A stretch of DNA of 43,324 nucleotides from UBA2334 sp049653005 (GCA_049653005.1 JBASFL010000112.1:1-43324), one strand, 5' to 3'; shown: positions 32,791-41,008, counted from the stretch's first letter. Notes: generated by a model from the sequence alone, not told the origin. Translations and numbers: made by a program.

Positions 32791-34371
32791 TCAGTTGTCC
32801 TGCTGCATGTGAACGGCCAGGCCGCTGAATTTTTCCCAGATTGCGACCATGGCAAGTGTGTCCAGCTTGCAGTAAGCCAGCAGTTGGCAGCGAATCTGGG
32901 CTTTGTCTTCCTCGCTGCATGCCGGGTCAATGGCGCGCAAATACGCTTCTTGTGCCAAACCCCCGTCTTTCACCCCATCGAGTTGGCTGTAATCCAGCTG
33001 GGCCAGGGTGGGCAGCACTTTTTTGATGCTCCAACTGCCTTGTTGGTCGGGGTGGTAATAGCGGTTGCGGGCGATGGGCAGCAAGTCAACCACGCGGGCA
33101 TTGATGGCCAGCAGTGCCGGCGCCAAATCGGCAAAGCGCTCGGCCAACTCGTTGATGCGGGCTGTTTCAAACCCGGCGTTGTAAACAAATACAGGACCAC
33201 TCGCCCCACAGGTGTTGACCAAGGCCTGAGCAAACAACTGGGAGGGGTCGTTGCCACTCAAGTCCAGAAACTCGCCGCTGTGGGCCACCTCACCCGAGGC
33301 GCTGATGGTGTGCAGGCTGAACTGGAAGGGAATTTGCCGAAACGGTTTGGTTCCGGCCCAAATGGGCACGGCAAACGCAATGGTTTCAAAGTCCAAAAAG
33401 TAGCCTGGCAAGGTGTGTGGTGCCAAGTCGTGCGCTGCCCCTTCGGCATCAAAGTAGATGCTTCCGTTCAGCGTGCAATGCTTGACCCGCTGCTGCACTG
33501 CGTTCAGGTGTTCGTCGGGCACTTGCCCCATTTCATGGATGCCTTGGGCTTTCCACAGATTTTGTTTTTCGGCTGCCAGCCGGGGCAGCCAACTGATGGG
33601 GTGTGAATACTGTGTTTCGCCTTTGCTGCAATGGGCATGAAACCCGCACGCGAACGGGCTGTTGCAGTGTGGGCCAGTGGGCCTGTCTGGTTCCACGTTT
33701 GAAGCGCAAATATGTGCTGCAGCGCTTATCCATTCGGGAACTTCTGCTCTCAAGTCAGAAGCAACGTCAGTCAAATCAACCTCGGTCAGCAGGCCGTTGT
33801 AGTCGTTGTTGCCAGGGTAGGTCCAGCTTGAATCGATGTGGGCCAGCGCCACTGACTGAAGGGGTACACCGGCTTGGCGCGCCACATAGGCCTGAATGGC
33901 GATGTCTTCCTGGTGGTGGTTTTTCACACTGGCACTGGACTTCACTTCCACCATGCGCCAGGCTCGGCCGCCTTGCGCGTTTTGCACTGGCAGCATGACG
34001 TCGGCAAATGCTCGGGCGCCTGCTGCCTGAAAACCCATCTCGAAAACTGGTGCGGTGGCGTGGGTTAACCAATGCTGGCTCTGGTTCATGGCTTCGCGCA
34101 TGCCCAGAGCGGCAAGGTCAATGAGATGGCCAGACCCGGTGGGGTCGTATTTGCGCTGGGCCAGTTCACCCACTCTGTGGCCGGTGCGAAAACTGGCCTG
34201 CGTGGCGGGGGAATCTGCCCGAGCACTGGGGTTGTGAACCTCTAACCAGAGACGGCGAGGGCACTGGCGGAAGGCCAGCAGCTTGGATTTGGACAGCGTA
34301 GGCAAGGGCGTTCCCTGAGAGTGATGACCAGTGAAGCCCAACGATTCATTTTGATGTTGTCGGTTCATCAT
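32791..34371 (-). CDS. DUF2779-type nuclease: Cas4/RecB-like domain fused to DEDD exonuclease-like domain
   Basis: The first half of this 526-residue protein is a PD-(D/E)XK fold of the Cas4/RecB type: LSKSKLLAFRQCPRRLWLE, Asp125 in FADVML and E143-x-K145 in VEVKSS. Four Cys (37, 236, 242, 248) are placed like the 4Fe-4S ligands of Cas4/AddB. The C-terminal half is RNase-H-like with a DEDDy pattern: D327/E329 in FLDFETI, a middle Asp near 429 in VVDLLP, and Y500-x3-D504 in YCKLDTLA. The start at 34371 follows GAGG with an 8-base spacer; an upstream extension overlaps the ATPase gene. It is predicted to cut or trim nucleic acid, with the upstream ATPase as likely motor. Confidence 0.78.
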   Translation of the reverse strand: MMNRQHQNESLGFTGHHSQGTPLPTLSKSKLLAFRQCPRRLWLEVHNPSARADSPATQASFRTGHRVGELAQRKYDPTGSGHLIDLAALGMREAMNQSQHWLTHATAPVFEMGFQAAGARAFADVMLPVQNAQGGRAWRMVEVKSSASVKNHHQEDIAIQAYVARQAGVPLQSVALAHIDSSWTYPGNNDYNGLLTEVDLTDVASDLRAEVPEWISAAAHICASNVEPDRPTGPHCNSPFACGFHAHCSKGETQYSHPISWLPRLAAEKQNLWKAQGIHEMGQVPDEHLNAVQQRVKHCTLNGSIYFDAEGAAHDLAPHTLPGYFLDFETIAFAVPIWAGTKPFRQIPFQFSLHTISASGEVAHSGEFLDLSGNDPSQLFAQALVNTCGASGPVFVYNAGFETARINELAERFADLAPALLAINARVVDLLPIARNRYYHPDQQGSWSIKKVLPTLAQLDYSQLDGVKDGGLAQEAYLRAIDPACSEEDKAQIRCQLLAYCKLDTLAMVAIWEKFSGLAVHMQQDN

Positions 34372-34412
34372 ACCCACGGCCTCAATAACTACGGCTGGTC
34401 TTTGCGTGCACT

Positions 34413-36545
34413 TCAGGCCGCAAGAAAACCGATGGTGGGAGGGCGTGCACAAGGTTTCAGCGCGCATTCATATTCCAACGCCGCCACGAGTGCTTCCGCG
34501 CTTTGCAAAGGGCGAAAACGTGATTGGCGCAGCACGGAAGCGAAATCTCCGGGCGTGAGGTTTTGCAGTTGGCGGACGCGCTGAACAGACGCCTGCGTGG
34601 GGACAACCGCCTTGCTTTGTGGCGTGCTCAGCAATTGGCAATGGCGTTCAAGCAGCCGCTCGACTTGCGCAGGTTGCAAGCAGTCGAATTTGATCTTCAG
34701 GTCAAACCGACGCAGCGCGGCCGCATCCAATTGCCCCATCAGGTTGGTGGTGGCGATGAAGACGCCATCGAAGGCTTCAAGCTGCGTCAGAAACTCGTTG
34801 ACTTGGGATACTTCCCAGCCCCGGATAGCTGACTCGCGGTTTGGCAGAAAACTGTCCACCTCGTCTATCAGCAACACTGCCCCTTCGTACTCGGCTTCAC
34901 GGAAGGCTTGAGCCAAGTTTTGCTCGATTTCTCCAACGAATTTCGACATCAAATCCGATGCACGTTTGAGTATCAACGGCTTGTCGAGTTGGCGTGCCAG
35001 CCAGTGGCCATAGGCGGTTTTGCCAGTGCCGGGTGGCCCATAGAGGCACAGCCGCCCAACAGGGTTGTGGGCCAGATTGCGTGCAATGTCTGCCAGATCG
35101 GCATTGGCGTTGGTGCTGCTGGGATCGTACTCAACGGCCGCAGCGGCCGGCCCCCGCATTGGGGTGTGACGCCCCTGGGCTTTGAGGGTGTTGCCCAGAA
35201 TCAGTTCGAAAGCAGCCTCCAATTGGGCGGGCTGCAACTGGTTTTCCACAGACTGAACAACCGACGCCGCTTTGGAAACAATGGCTGGCGCCAGGAACGT
35301 ATTTTCGGCCATCCGGGTTCGACCCTCGGCGCTCATCAGATGGGCGCACTGTGTGTCCAACATGCGCTGGCGTTGGCTTCTGGGTGGCACTGGCAGCTCA
35401 AAAATCAGGTCGAACCGACGCACAAACGCCGGATCAAGGCAATCCACGCTGTTGGACAGCCAGAAGGCTGGCACGGGGTTTTCTTCCAGGGTGCGGTTGA
35501 TCCAAGCTTTCCGAATTTGCGCAGTGCTGCGGCTGCTGCGGCTGCTGTGGCCGTCCTCGTCCTTGAACACATCTTCGACTTCATCGAAAAGGATCAACGT
35601 GGGCCTGCTGGAGAAGAAGCTTTGAGCAGCACGGTAGGCGCGAAGCCGGGATGAGCCGGTGACCGGGTCTCCGCTTTCGTTTTCACTGGCCACTTCGAAC
35701 AAAGGCAGACCAAGATGGGCTGCCAAGCATTTCACCAGCTGGGTTTTGCCAGTACCCGGTTGACCGTGGATAAAGATGTTGACGCCCTTGCGTCCCGTTT
35801 CGGTGGCGTTTTTCAGAAATGGTTGGAGCACTTCCAGCGTTTTCGCCATGTGCGGGTAGTCGGTCAACGTCAGGACCGGAGGGGGGGACAGGCTGACGGT
35901 CTGTTTCAGCAGGGTGAGGGGATCAATGTTGAATGCAGACATGGTGTCAGCAAACACCACTGACAGCAGTTCAAGTTTTCCGCGCAGGGGGCACAGATTG
36001 CGTCGGTCCAGATACACCAGCCCAGATCGCGCCAAAATGCCTTCGGCACCCAAAGCCGTGCGCACGCTTTCGAAGGGCAGTTCGAGCAGGTCTGCAATGC
36101 TGCGGATCGCTTTTGCCGACGATTGCTGCCCAAGCATGTCTGCCGTGTCATCCAGCAGCCGATTGGTGTGCAGTTGCACAGCCAAGCTGAGGATCTGCTG
36201 CTCTATGTGATTCAGGCCCACAAGCTGTGTGAGATGAGCAATGTTTGTGGCGAGTTGCGGGTCGGGTTTGAAGCGATCAGGCTGCAGCGCTGCTTGCGCC
36301 TCAAGATTGGCGTGAAGTTGGCGCATCTGACCCTTCACCACCGGTGTCATGAATTCACCAATTTCTGCGTCTACCAAGCGGCCCAGGCCAATGGCCTGCG
36401 CAATTCTGTCGTCACTGAACCCGTGGCGTTTGATGAACTTGGTGTGCCCTCCCATGGGAACGAGGATGCGCAGCATCCAAAGCAACACCAACGGTGTGAT
36501 TTCGCTTGCAGCAGTGGAGGGGCGTTCTGATTCGTTGGGCAACAT
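34413..36545 (-). CDS. Tandem AAA+ ATPase
   Basis: This 710-residue protein has a helical N-terminal region (1-230) and two complete AAA+ modules. Module 1 has Walker A GQPGTGKT (261-268), Walker B LILFDEVED (about 317-325) and RRFD-type sensor/finger residues near 377. Module 2 has Walker A GPPGTGKT (503-510), Walker B VLLIDEVDS (about 557-565) and RRFDLKIKF. Both look catalytically intact. It is the first gene of a leftward operon with a two-domain nuclease (41 bases downstream) and a WYL regulator. The arrangement resembles a motor-nuclease defence cassette, but I know of no named system with this exact trio. Confidence 0.85.
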   Translation of the reverse strand: MLPNESERPSTAASEITPLVLLWMLRILVPMGGHTKFIKRHGFSDDRIAQAIGLGRLVDAEIGEFMTPVVKGQMRQLHANLEAQAALQPDRFKPDPQLATNIAHLTQLVGLNHIEQQILSLAVQLHTNRLLDDTADMLGQQSSAKAIRSIADLLELPFESVRTALGAEGILARSGLVYLDRRNLCPLRGKLELLSVVFADTMSAFNIDPLTLLKQTVSLSPPPVLTLTDYPHMAKTLEVLQPFLKNATETGRKGVNIFIHGQPGTGKTQLVKCLAAHLGLPLFEVASENESGDPVTGSSRLRAYRAAQSFFSSRPTLILFDEVEDVFKDEDGHSSRSSRSTAQIRKAWINRTLEENPVPAFWLSNSVDCLDPAFVRRFDLIFELPVPPRSQRQRMLDTQCAHLMSAEGRTRMAENTFLAPAIVSKAASVVQSVENQLQPAQLEAAFELILGNTLKAQGRHTPMRGPAAAAVEYDPSSTNANADLADIARNLAHNPVGRLCLYGPPGTGKTAYGHWLARQLDKPLILKRASDLMSKFVGEIEQNLAQAFREAEYEGAVLLIDEVDSFLPNRESAIRGWEVSQVNEFLTQLEAFDGVFIATTNLMGQLDAAALRRFDLKIKFDCLQPAQVERLLERHCQLLSTPQSKAVVPTQASVQRVRQLQNLTPGDFASVLRQSRFRPLQSAEALVAALEYECALKPCARPPTIGFLAA

Positions 36546-36585
36546 GACAGACCTTTGTGTGGGGCGCTGTCATTGTTTGGGGTGC

Positions 36586-36604
36586 TGCGACGATACGTGT
36601 CGCA
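36586..36604. promoter_or_regulatory. Candidate operator upstream of the AAA+/nuclease/WYL operon
   Basis: TGCGAC-N7-GTCGCA is a 19-bp inverted repeat 41 bases upstream of the ATPase start. It has the same 7-base spacer as the other WYL sites but different arms. A weaker inverted repeat TGACAG...CTGTCA (36545-36572) overlaps the start. It is proposed as the site for the second WYL protein. Confidence 0.38.
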
Positions 36605-36625
36605 TGAACGGATAGCGTAAGCATC

Positions 36626-36781
36626 CAAAACCAGTTTGTGCACCTGTGGGGCTACCCCGACCTGGCCGACTGCGAATGCCGAGACACCCACCCCGCGTTT
36701 GGTGCCTACCTGGCGGCATCGGGGCATTTGATTACCGCGCAGGAAACGCGGCTGGTGCGGGCGGTGGGGATGGGGTTTTGA
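36626..36781 (+). pseudogene. Truncated duplicate of the NIPSNAP gene 3' end
   Basis: These 156 bases repeat the last 168 bases of the NIPSNAP gene (24048-24215) with about 10 mismatches and one 12-base in-frame gap, ending at the same TGA. The downstream ~45 bases also resemble 24216-24262. There is no start codon or upstream coding part; an ATG just before it runs into TAG. It is the right-hand member of a direct repeat that brackets the accessory genes 24384-36545, so it is probably a scar of island insertion or recombination. Confidence 0.85.
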
Positions 36782-36915
36782 GGAAAATACGGCTCTGGCG
36801 CTTTTTGGTAGTGAGAAGTTTGCTATCAGTGTGGTTGTGATCGGTGTGTGGCGGCCAATTGCTCAGATATCTGTTGCTACTCCACCATCCAATCGCTTGG
36901 TTTGATGTTTTTGTA

Positions 36916-36934
36916 TATGCCACTCAGTGGCATA
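36916..36934. promoter_or_regulatory. Perfect palindrome, probable toxin-antitoxin operator
   Basis: TATGCCACT-C-AGTGGCATA is a perfect 9-1-9 inverted repeat 8 bases upstream of the toxin start, the typical place for autorepression by a HigA-type antitoxin. The region 36782-36915 holds the NIPSNAP-downstream repeat and no other gene. Confidence 0.7.
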
Positions 36935-36942
36935 CTTGGGCC

Positions 36943-37320
36943 ATGCGCCGCGTTTTCAAAACCCGCCATTTCAGTCGTTGGATGCGCAAGTCTGAATTGA
37001 CAGATCAAGCACTGTGCGCAGCTGTTGGTGAGATGGTGGCTGGGTTGATCGATGCTGAGTTGGGTGGCGATGTGCTCAAAAAGCGGGTGGGGCTGCCGGG
37101 ACGTGGCAAACGGGGTGGAGTGCGCACCTTGGTGGCCACCCGAAAGGGCAATCGCTGGTTCTTTGTGTTTGGCTTCGAGAAATCCGAGCGAGCCAACATC
37201 ACGCCCACTGAACTGGACGCCTTGCAAACATTGGCCAGCTCATTGCTGGCGCTGACCGCTGCACAACTTGACACCGCCGTCGAGGACGGCACCTTGCAGG
37301 AGATTTGTCATGACCACTGA
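36943..37320 (+). CDS. higB: HigB/RelE-type toxin
   Basis: This 125-residue protein is of the RelE-like toxin family that pairs with XRE antitoxins: MRRVFKTRHFSRWMRK at the N terminus, VLKKRVGLPGRGKRGGVRTLVATRKGNRWFFVFGFEKSERANI in the centre. The basic KRVGLPGRGKRGG loop and the FFVFGFEKSER strand are family hallmarks. Such toxins cleave mRNA, usually at the ribosome. The ATG at 36943 follows the operator; an upstream in-frame extension would run through it and is rejected. It overlaps the antitoxin start by 11 bases, toxin first, as in HigBA loci. Confidence 0.85.
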   Translation: MRRVFKTRHFSRWMRKSELTDQALCAAVGEMVAGLIDAELGGDVLKKRVGLPGRGKRGGVRTLVATRKGNRWFFVFGFEKSERANITPTELDALQTLASSLLALTAAQLDTAVEDGTLQEICHDH

Positions 37321-37633
37321 AGCCAAAGTCAAGAGTCGCATTCTGGAGGCTGTGCACGACACCGCGACAGACTTGGCGCGGCTGGGTTTCATCGACAAAC
37401 GCAAGCAACAGAAGCTTGACGTGCTGTGCTTGGAGCCCATCCCCGCTTACGACAGTGAACGCATTCGTGCGTTGCGCGAACATTTGAAGCTCAGCCAAAC
37501 GGTGTTGGCATCTGTGCTCAACACCAGCCCCTCGACAGTTCGCAAATGGGAAATAGGGGAAAAGCACCCCAGCGGCCCTTCGCTGAAACTGCTCAATCTG
37601 CTTGACCGAAAAGGGCTGGAGGCGGTTCTTTGA
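37310..37633 (+). CDS. higA: HigA-type antitoxin (XRE family)
   Basis: This 107-residue protein has a C-terminal helix-turn-helix (about residues 50-100; IRALREHLKLSQTVLASVLNTSPSTVRKWEIGEKHPSGPSLKLLNLL is the XRE core) and an N-terminal helical part that probably contacts the toxin. AGGAG (37298-37302) lies inside the toxin gene, 7 bases before the ATG. It overlaps the toxin stop, so translation is coupled. It should neutralise the toxin and repress the pair at the 36916-36934 palindrome. Confidence 0.87.
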   Translation: MTTEAKVKSRILEAVHDTATDLARLGFIDKRKQQKLDVLCLEPIPAYDSERIRALREHLKLSQTVLASVLNTSPSTVRKWEIGEKHPSGPSLKLLNLLDRKGLEAVL

Positions 37634-37717
37634 ACAAGGCCCGCGTGGGATCACTTGCGATGATTTATGCAAAACCACCATCCAGAGCTTAACTGTATTA
37701 AATAGTTTGCTCTTCTT

Positions 37718-39289
37718 TTAAACCCGAAAAAACGCCCCATCCATCACCGCCAGCGTGTCCGCCACCAGCGGCACAAAGTCCATCTGGTCCAGCACATCGC
37801 GCTGCAAATCCACGCCCGGGGCCACTTCAAACAGCTCAATGCCTTGGCGTGTCAGGCGAAAGCTGGCGCGCTCGGTGAGGTACAGCACTTCTTGCCCGCG
37901 CACCAGGCCCTGCGGGCCGCTGTAGGTGATCTGGTCCACGGCTTTCACCAGCTTTTTCACGCTGCCCTGTTGCAGCACACGCATCTGCCCGTCGCCGGTT
38001 TGCAGCTTCACGCCTTTGGCCGCCAGCGTGCCGCAGAACACCACCTTTTTGGCGTTTTGCGCAATGTCGATGAAACCGCCAGGGCCCACGGTGAGGCCGC
38101 CCAGCTTGCTGACGTTGACGTTGCCTTGTGCGTCAAACTCGCCAAAGCCGAGGAAGGCAATGTCCAGCCCGCCGCCGGCGTAAAAGTCGAACTGTGTGGC
38201 CGCGTCCAGCATGGCCGAGGCGTTGCGGGCGTAGCCGAACAGCACGCCGTCCATCAGCGTGCCGCCGTAGGTGCCGTGCTCAATGGTCTGGTAAATGCGG
38301 TGCTGTTCGCCGCGCGCGGCAATCAGCTTGGCCACCGCGTCGGGCACGCCCACACCGTAGTTGACCACCGGGCGGGCCTTGGGCGAGTTGAACAGCTCCA
38401 GCGCCGCACGGCGGGCCACGGCCTGGCGCTCGCTGAAGGCTTCGCTGGCGGCAGCTTTTTCGGCGGCGTGGTCTTCGCTTTCACTTTGGTAGCGCGCTTC
38501 GCCCGTCAGTTCTCCGCTGAAGGCGGGGTGGAACGGTATGTCGTAGCTGGTGGTTTGGCGGGGGTCCACCACGATGGCGTCCACCCATGCGGCCGGGATG
38601 CGCACCTCGCGCGCCTTGAGCGAGCCTTTGGGCAGCCGCTCTTTCACCTGAACAATCACCTTGCCACCACTGTTGCGGGCGGCCAGCGCCAGTGACTGCG
38701 CGTCGAGGTTGGCGGCCTCGTGCTCGAAGCTGATGTTGCCGTCTTCATCGGCAGCGCTGGCACGCACCAGGGCGATGTGGATGGGGAACGGCTTGTAGCG
38801 CAGGTACTCGCGCCCGTCCATGGTCACCACCTCGGCCAGGTCGTCTTTGGCGGTGGCGTTCATTTTTCCGCCACCCTGGCGCGGGTCGCACACGGTGCCC
38901 AGGCCGACGTGGGTGAACAGCCCCGGGCGGCCCGCGCCAATTTCGCGCATGAGCTGGCTGCTGACGCCGCCGGGCAGGATGTAGGCCTCGATTTTTTCGT
39001 CCAGCGCCAGCTGCTGCATGGCGGGCGACCACACCCAGTGCCCACCGATGACACGCTTGACCAGCCCTTCGTGCGCAAAGCAGTTCATGCCTTTGGTCTT
39101 TTTGTCGCCAATGCCCAGTGCGTGCATGACGGTGAGGTGGCGGGGGGTTTGGGTGGCCAGGAAGCGGGCCTGCACGGCTTCAAACAGGTGGGTGGCCTCC
39201 ATCAGCCCCCCGCCACCGCCCATGAGGCCGATGGTGTCGTTGTCTTGAATGAGGTTGGCTGCTTGGGCAGCGGTCATGAATTTGGTCAT
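37718..39289 (-). CDS. Acyl-CoA:carboxylate CoA-transferase (family I, YdiF/propionate CoA-transferase-like)
   Basis: This 523-residue protein has both CoA-transferase halves in one chain. The N half has TIGLMGGGGGLMEATHL and GGHWVWSPAMQQLALDEKIEAY. The C half has VNYGVGVPDAVAKLIAARG and the active-site Glu in YQTIEHGTYGG. It moves CoA between an acyl-CoA and a carboxylate through a glutamyl-CoA thioester. AAAGAGAC precedes the ATG. It is the last gene of the leftward cluster 43324-37718, after an acyl-CoA dehydrogenase, so it probably activates or recycles the acid degraded by that cluster. The substrate is unknown. The 84 bases between it and higA hold AATAGTTTGCT (37701-37711), also found at the island's left edge. 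Confidence 0.88.
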   Translation of the reverse strand: MTKFMTAAQAANLIQDNDTIGLMGGGGGLMEATHLFEAVQARFLATQTPRHLTVMHALGIGDKKTKGMNCFAHEGLVKRVIGGHWVWSPAMQQLALDEKIEAYILPGGVSSQLMREIGAGRPGLFTHVGLGTVCDPRQGGGKMNATAKDDLAEVVTMDGREYLRYKPFPIHIALVRASAADEDGNISFEHEAANLDAQSLALAARNSGGKVIVQVKERLPKGSLKAREVRIPAAWVDAIVVDPRQTTSYDIPFHPAFSGELTGEARYQSESEDHAAEKAAASEAFSERQAVARRAALELFNSPKARPVVNYGVGVPDAVAKLIAARGEQHRIYQTIEHGTYGGTLMDGVLFGYARNASAMLDAATQFDFYAGGGLDIAFLGFGEFDAQGNVNVSKLGGLTVGPGGFIDIAQNAKKVVFCGTLAAKGVKLQTGDGQMRVLQQGSVKKLVKAVDQITYSGPQGLVRGQEVLYLTERASFRLTRQGIELFEVAPGVDLQRDVLDQMDFVPLVADTLAVMDGAFFRV

Positions 39290-39370
39290 TTTTGTCTCTT
39301 TGTTGGTTTGTTGTGTGGTGTGCTATTCGGGTTCTGGGTCCGGCTTCTGGGCTGGGTAATGGGTGGGCGC

Positions 39371-39444
39371 GCCGGCGTGGGGGTTGGGCGGCTTCCTCAT
39401 ACTGGGGTACCAGAAATCGTCAGCCGCCCAACCCCCACACCGGC
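39371..39444. repeat. REP-like hairpin element 1
   Basis: A 22-bp inverted repeat (39371-39392 and 39423-39444, one mismatch) encloses a 30-base loop that contains CTGGGGTACCAGAAATC. The loop core recurs in reverse complement in element 2, whose stems differ in sequence. It lies in the 405-base gap between the CoA-transferase and acyl-CoA dehydrogenase genes; no gene is seen in this gap. Confidence 0.75.
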
Positions 39445-39546
39445 GGGTGCGTGTGTGCCACCGCCCATGAAGACCAACATCCGTTCATTTGCTGAGGTTT
39501 TGGCGTGAGGGGAGGCCCGCATTTCAGGCGAGCGCGAAGCCGCGAT

Positions 39547-39608
39547 GCCGGGGTGGGGTGGCCGCCGATTTCTGGTACCCCAGCATGAGGTGGCCGCCCC
39601 ACCCCGGC
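39547..39608. repeat. REP-like hairpin element 2 (inverted relative to element 1)
   Basis: A 17-bp inverted repeat (39547-39563 and 39592-39608, one mismatch) encloses a 28-base loop that contains GATTTCTGGTACCCCAG, the reverse complement of the loop of element 1. About 100 bases without an obvious gene separate the elements. The pair looks like a REP doublet or miniature palindromic element. Confidence 0.75.
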
Positions 39609-39660
39609 AGCGCGGCCCCCCTTCAACGCCAACACCAAGCCCCAGCAATTCCCCGCACCC

Positions 39661-39684
39661 GAACCTGAACCTGAACCTGAACCT
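39661..39684. repeat. Hexanucleotide tandem repeat (GAACCT)4
   Basis: Four perfect copies of GAACCT lie just downstream of the stop of the acyl-CoA dehydrogenase gene, on the far side from its start. A short tandem repeat of this kind can vary in copy number, but here it is outside coding sequence. Confidence 0.8.
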
Positions 39685-39694
39685 GATCAAAAAA

Positions 39695-40858
39695 TCAACG
39701 GTTCACATCGAACAGCACAGCACCCTTTTTCAGAGCAGCCTTGGCAATCACCCCCCGGTGAATTTCAGACGTGCCGTCAAAAATTCGGTAAATGCGTGCA
39801 TCGCGGTAATACCGCTCAATGGGCAGCTCTTTGCAAAAGCCCATGCCACCAAACAGTTGCACCGCCCGGTCCACCACACGGCCCAGCGTTTCAGCCGCGT
39901 GCACCTTCACCATGGCAATCTGCTCGCGCGCGTCCATGCCTTGGTCCAGCATCCACGCGGCGTGGTAGACCATCCAGCGGGCGGCGTTGATTTCAATGAC
40001 GCTGTCGGCAATTTGCTGCTGCACCATTTGAAAGTCGCCAATGCGTTGGCCGAACTGCTTGCGGTCGTTGGCGTAGGTGGTCATCAGCTCGCACACATGT
40101 GTGGCCTTGCCCACGGCGCGGGCGCCCACCTGGGCCAGGCGCACCACGTTCAGCGCGCCCATGGCCAGCTTGAAGCCCTGGCCCTGCTCGCCCAGGAGCG
40201 TGTCGTCTTCCAGCACCACGTTGTCAAAAAACAGTTCCAGGTGGGGTGTGCCGCGCAGGCCCATCATTTTTTGGTCTTTGCCCACGGTGAAGCCGGGCAA
40301 GCCCTTGTCCACCATGAACATGGAGATTTCTTTCTCGCCGGTTTTTGCCGACACCAGAAAAAAGTCAGACCACTCGCCGTCGCTGATGAAGTGTTTGCTG
40401 CCGTTCAGCACCCACTGGCCCTGCTCGTTGCGTTTGGCGTTGGTTTTGATGCCCGCAGCGTCAGACCCGGCGCCCGATTCGGTGATGGTGATGGCGCAGG
40501 TGCGGGTGCCTTCCACGGCGGGTTTCAGCCAACGGTCAACCTGTGCCCCCTTGCAGTGCAGCAGCGGCTCGTACACGTTGCCAAACGCCCGGCGGATCAG
40601 CATGTCGGTGGTGTGGCCAAACTGCTCTTCGCAAATGATGCGGTCGATGTTGGACAGGCCGCCACCACCCAGCCCAGCGGGCATGTTCAGCGCGTACAGG
40701 CCCAGCTCCTTGGCTTTGGCGTGGATGCGGCGGGCGTCGGCATCGGGCAACGCGCCGGTGTTTTCCAGCGCGTCTTCCAGCGGGTGCAGCTCTTCGGCGA
40801 TGAAGCGACGGATGGTGTCGATCATCATTTTTTGTTCTTCGTTCAGGGAAAAGTCCAT
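39695..40858 (-). CDS. Acyl-CoA dehydrogenase
   Basis: This 387-residue flavoenzyme shows the standard acyl-CoA dehydrogenase blocks: an N-terminal helical domain (DFSLNEEQKMMIDTIRRFIAEEL), the FAD/substrate loop ACAITITESGAGSDAAGIKT, NGSKHFISDGEWSDFFLVSAKT, and the C-terminal QLFGGMGFCKELPIERYYRDARIYRIFDGTSEIHRGVIAK with IFDGTSEIHR. The catalytic base is probably a Glu in the C-terminal domain, as in related enzymes. It introduces a C2-C3 double bond in an acyl-CoA and passes electrons to ETF. Its neighbours (CoA-transferase, flavoprotein, NIPSNAP, TIM-barrel isomerase) suggest a dedicated ring or side-chain degradation route. Confidence 0.92.
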   Translation of the reverse strand: MDFSLNEEQKMMIDTIRRFIAEELHPLEDALENTGALPDADARRIHAKAKELGLYALNMPAGLGGGGLSNIDRIICEEQFGHTTDMLIRRAFGNVYEPLLHCKGAQVDRWLKPAVEGTRTCAITITESGAGSDAAGIKTNAKRNEQGQWVLNGSKHFISDGEWSDFFLVSAKTGEKEISMFMVDKGLPGFTVGKDQKMMGLRGTPHLELFFDNVVLEDDTLLGEQGQGFKLAMGALNVVRLAQVGARAVGKATHVCELMTTYANDRKQFGQRIGDFQMVQQQIADSVIEINAARWMVYHAAWMLDQGMDAREQIAMVKVHAAETLGRVVDRAVQLFGGMGFCKELPIERYYRDARIYRIFDGTSEIHRGVIAKAALKKGAVLFDVNR

Positions 40859-41008
40859 GGGGTGCTCGATTCAGAAAAGTGGATTGGTGTTGCTCAGGTG
40901 TGGCGCGCAGCGCCGCAGAGGTGGGCCAATCAAGCGCTGCTGAACCAGCGCGCCCCGAAGAAGAACGGGAGCCGTGAAAGGTGTTGCCGTGGAATCAACA
41001 TGGCGGCT

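Noticed and set aside
34908..35654. Rightward open frame opposite the AAA+ gene
   Set aside because: It is antisense to a gene with two complete Walker A/B sets; its translation has no recognisable features.
24216..37717. Integrase, transposase or phage structural genes that would explain the island
   Set aside because: None was found on either strand; the DUF2779 nuclease and AAA+ protein were considered but do not resemble recombinases or terminases.
39371..39608. CRISPR array or integron attC sites
   Set aside because: Only two palindromic units in opposite orientation, without regular spacers, cas genes or integron integrase; REP-like elements fit better.
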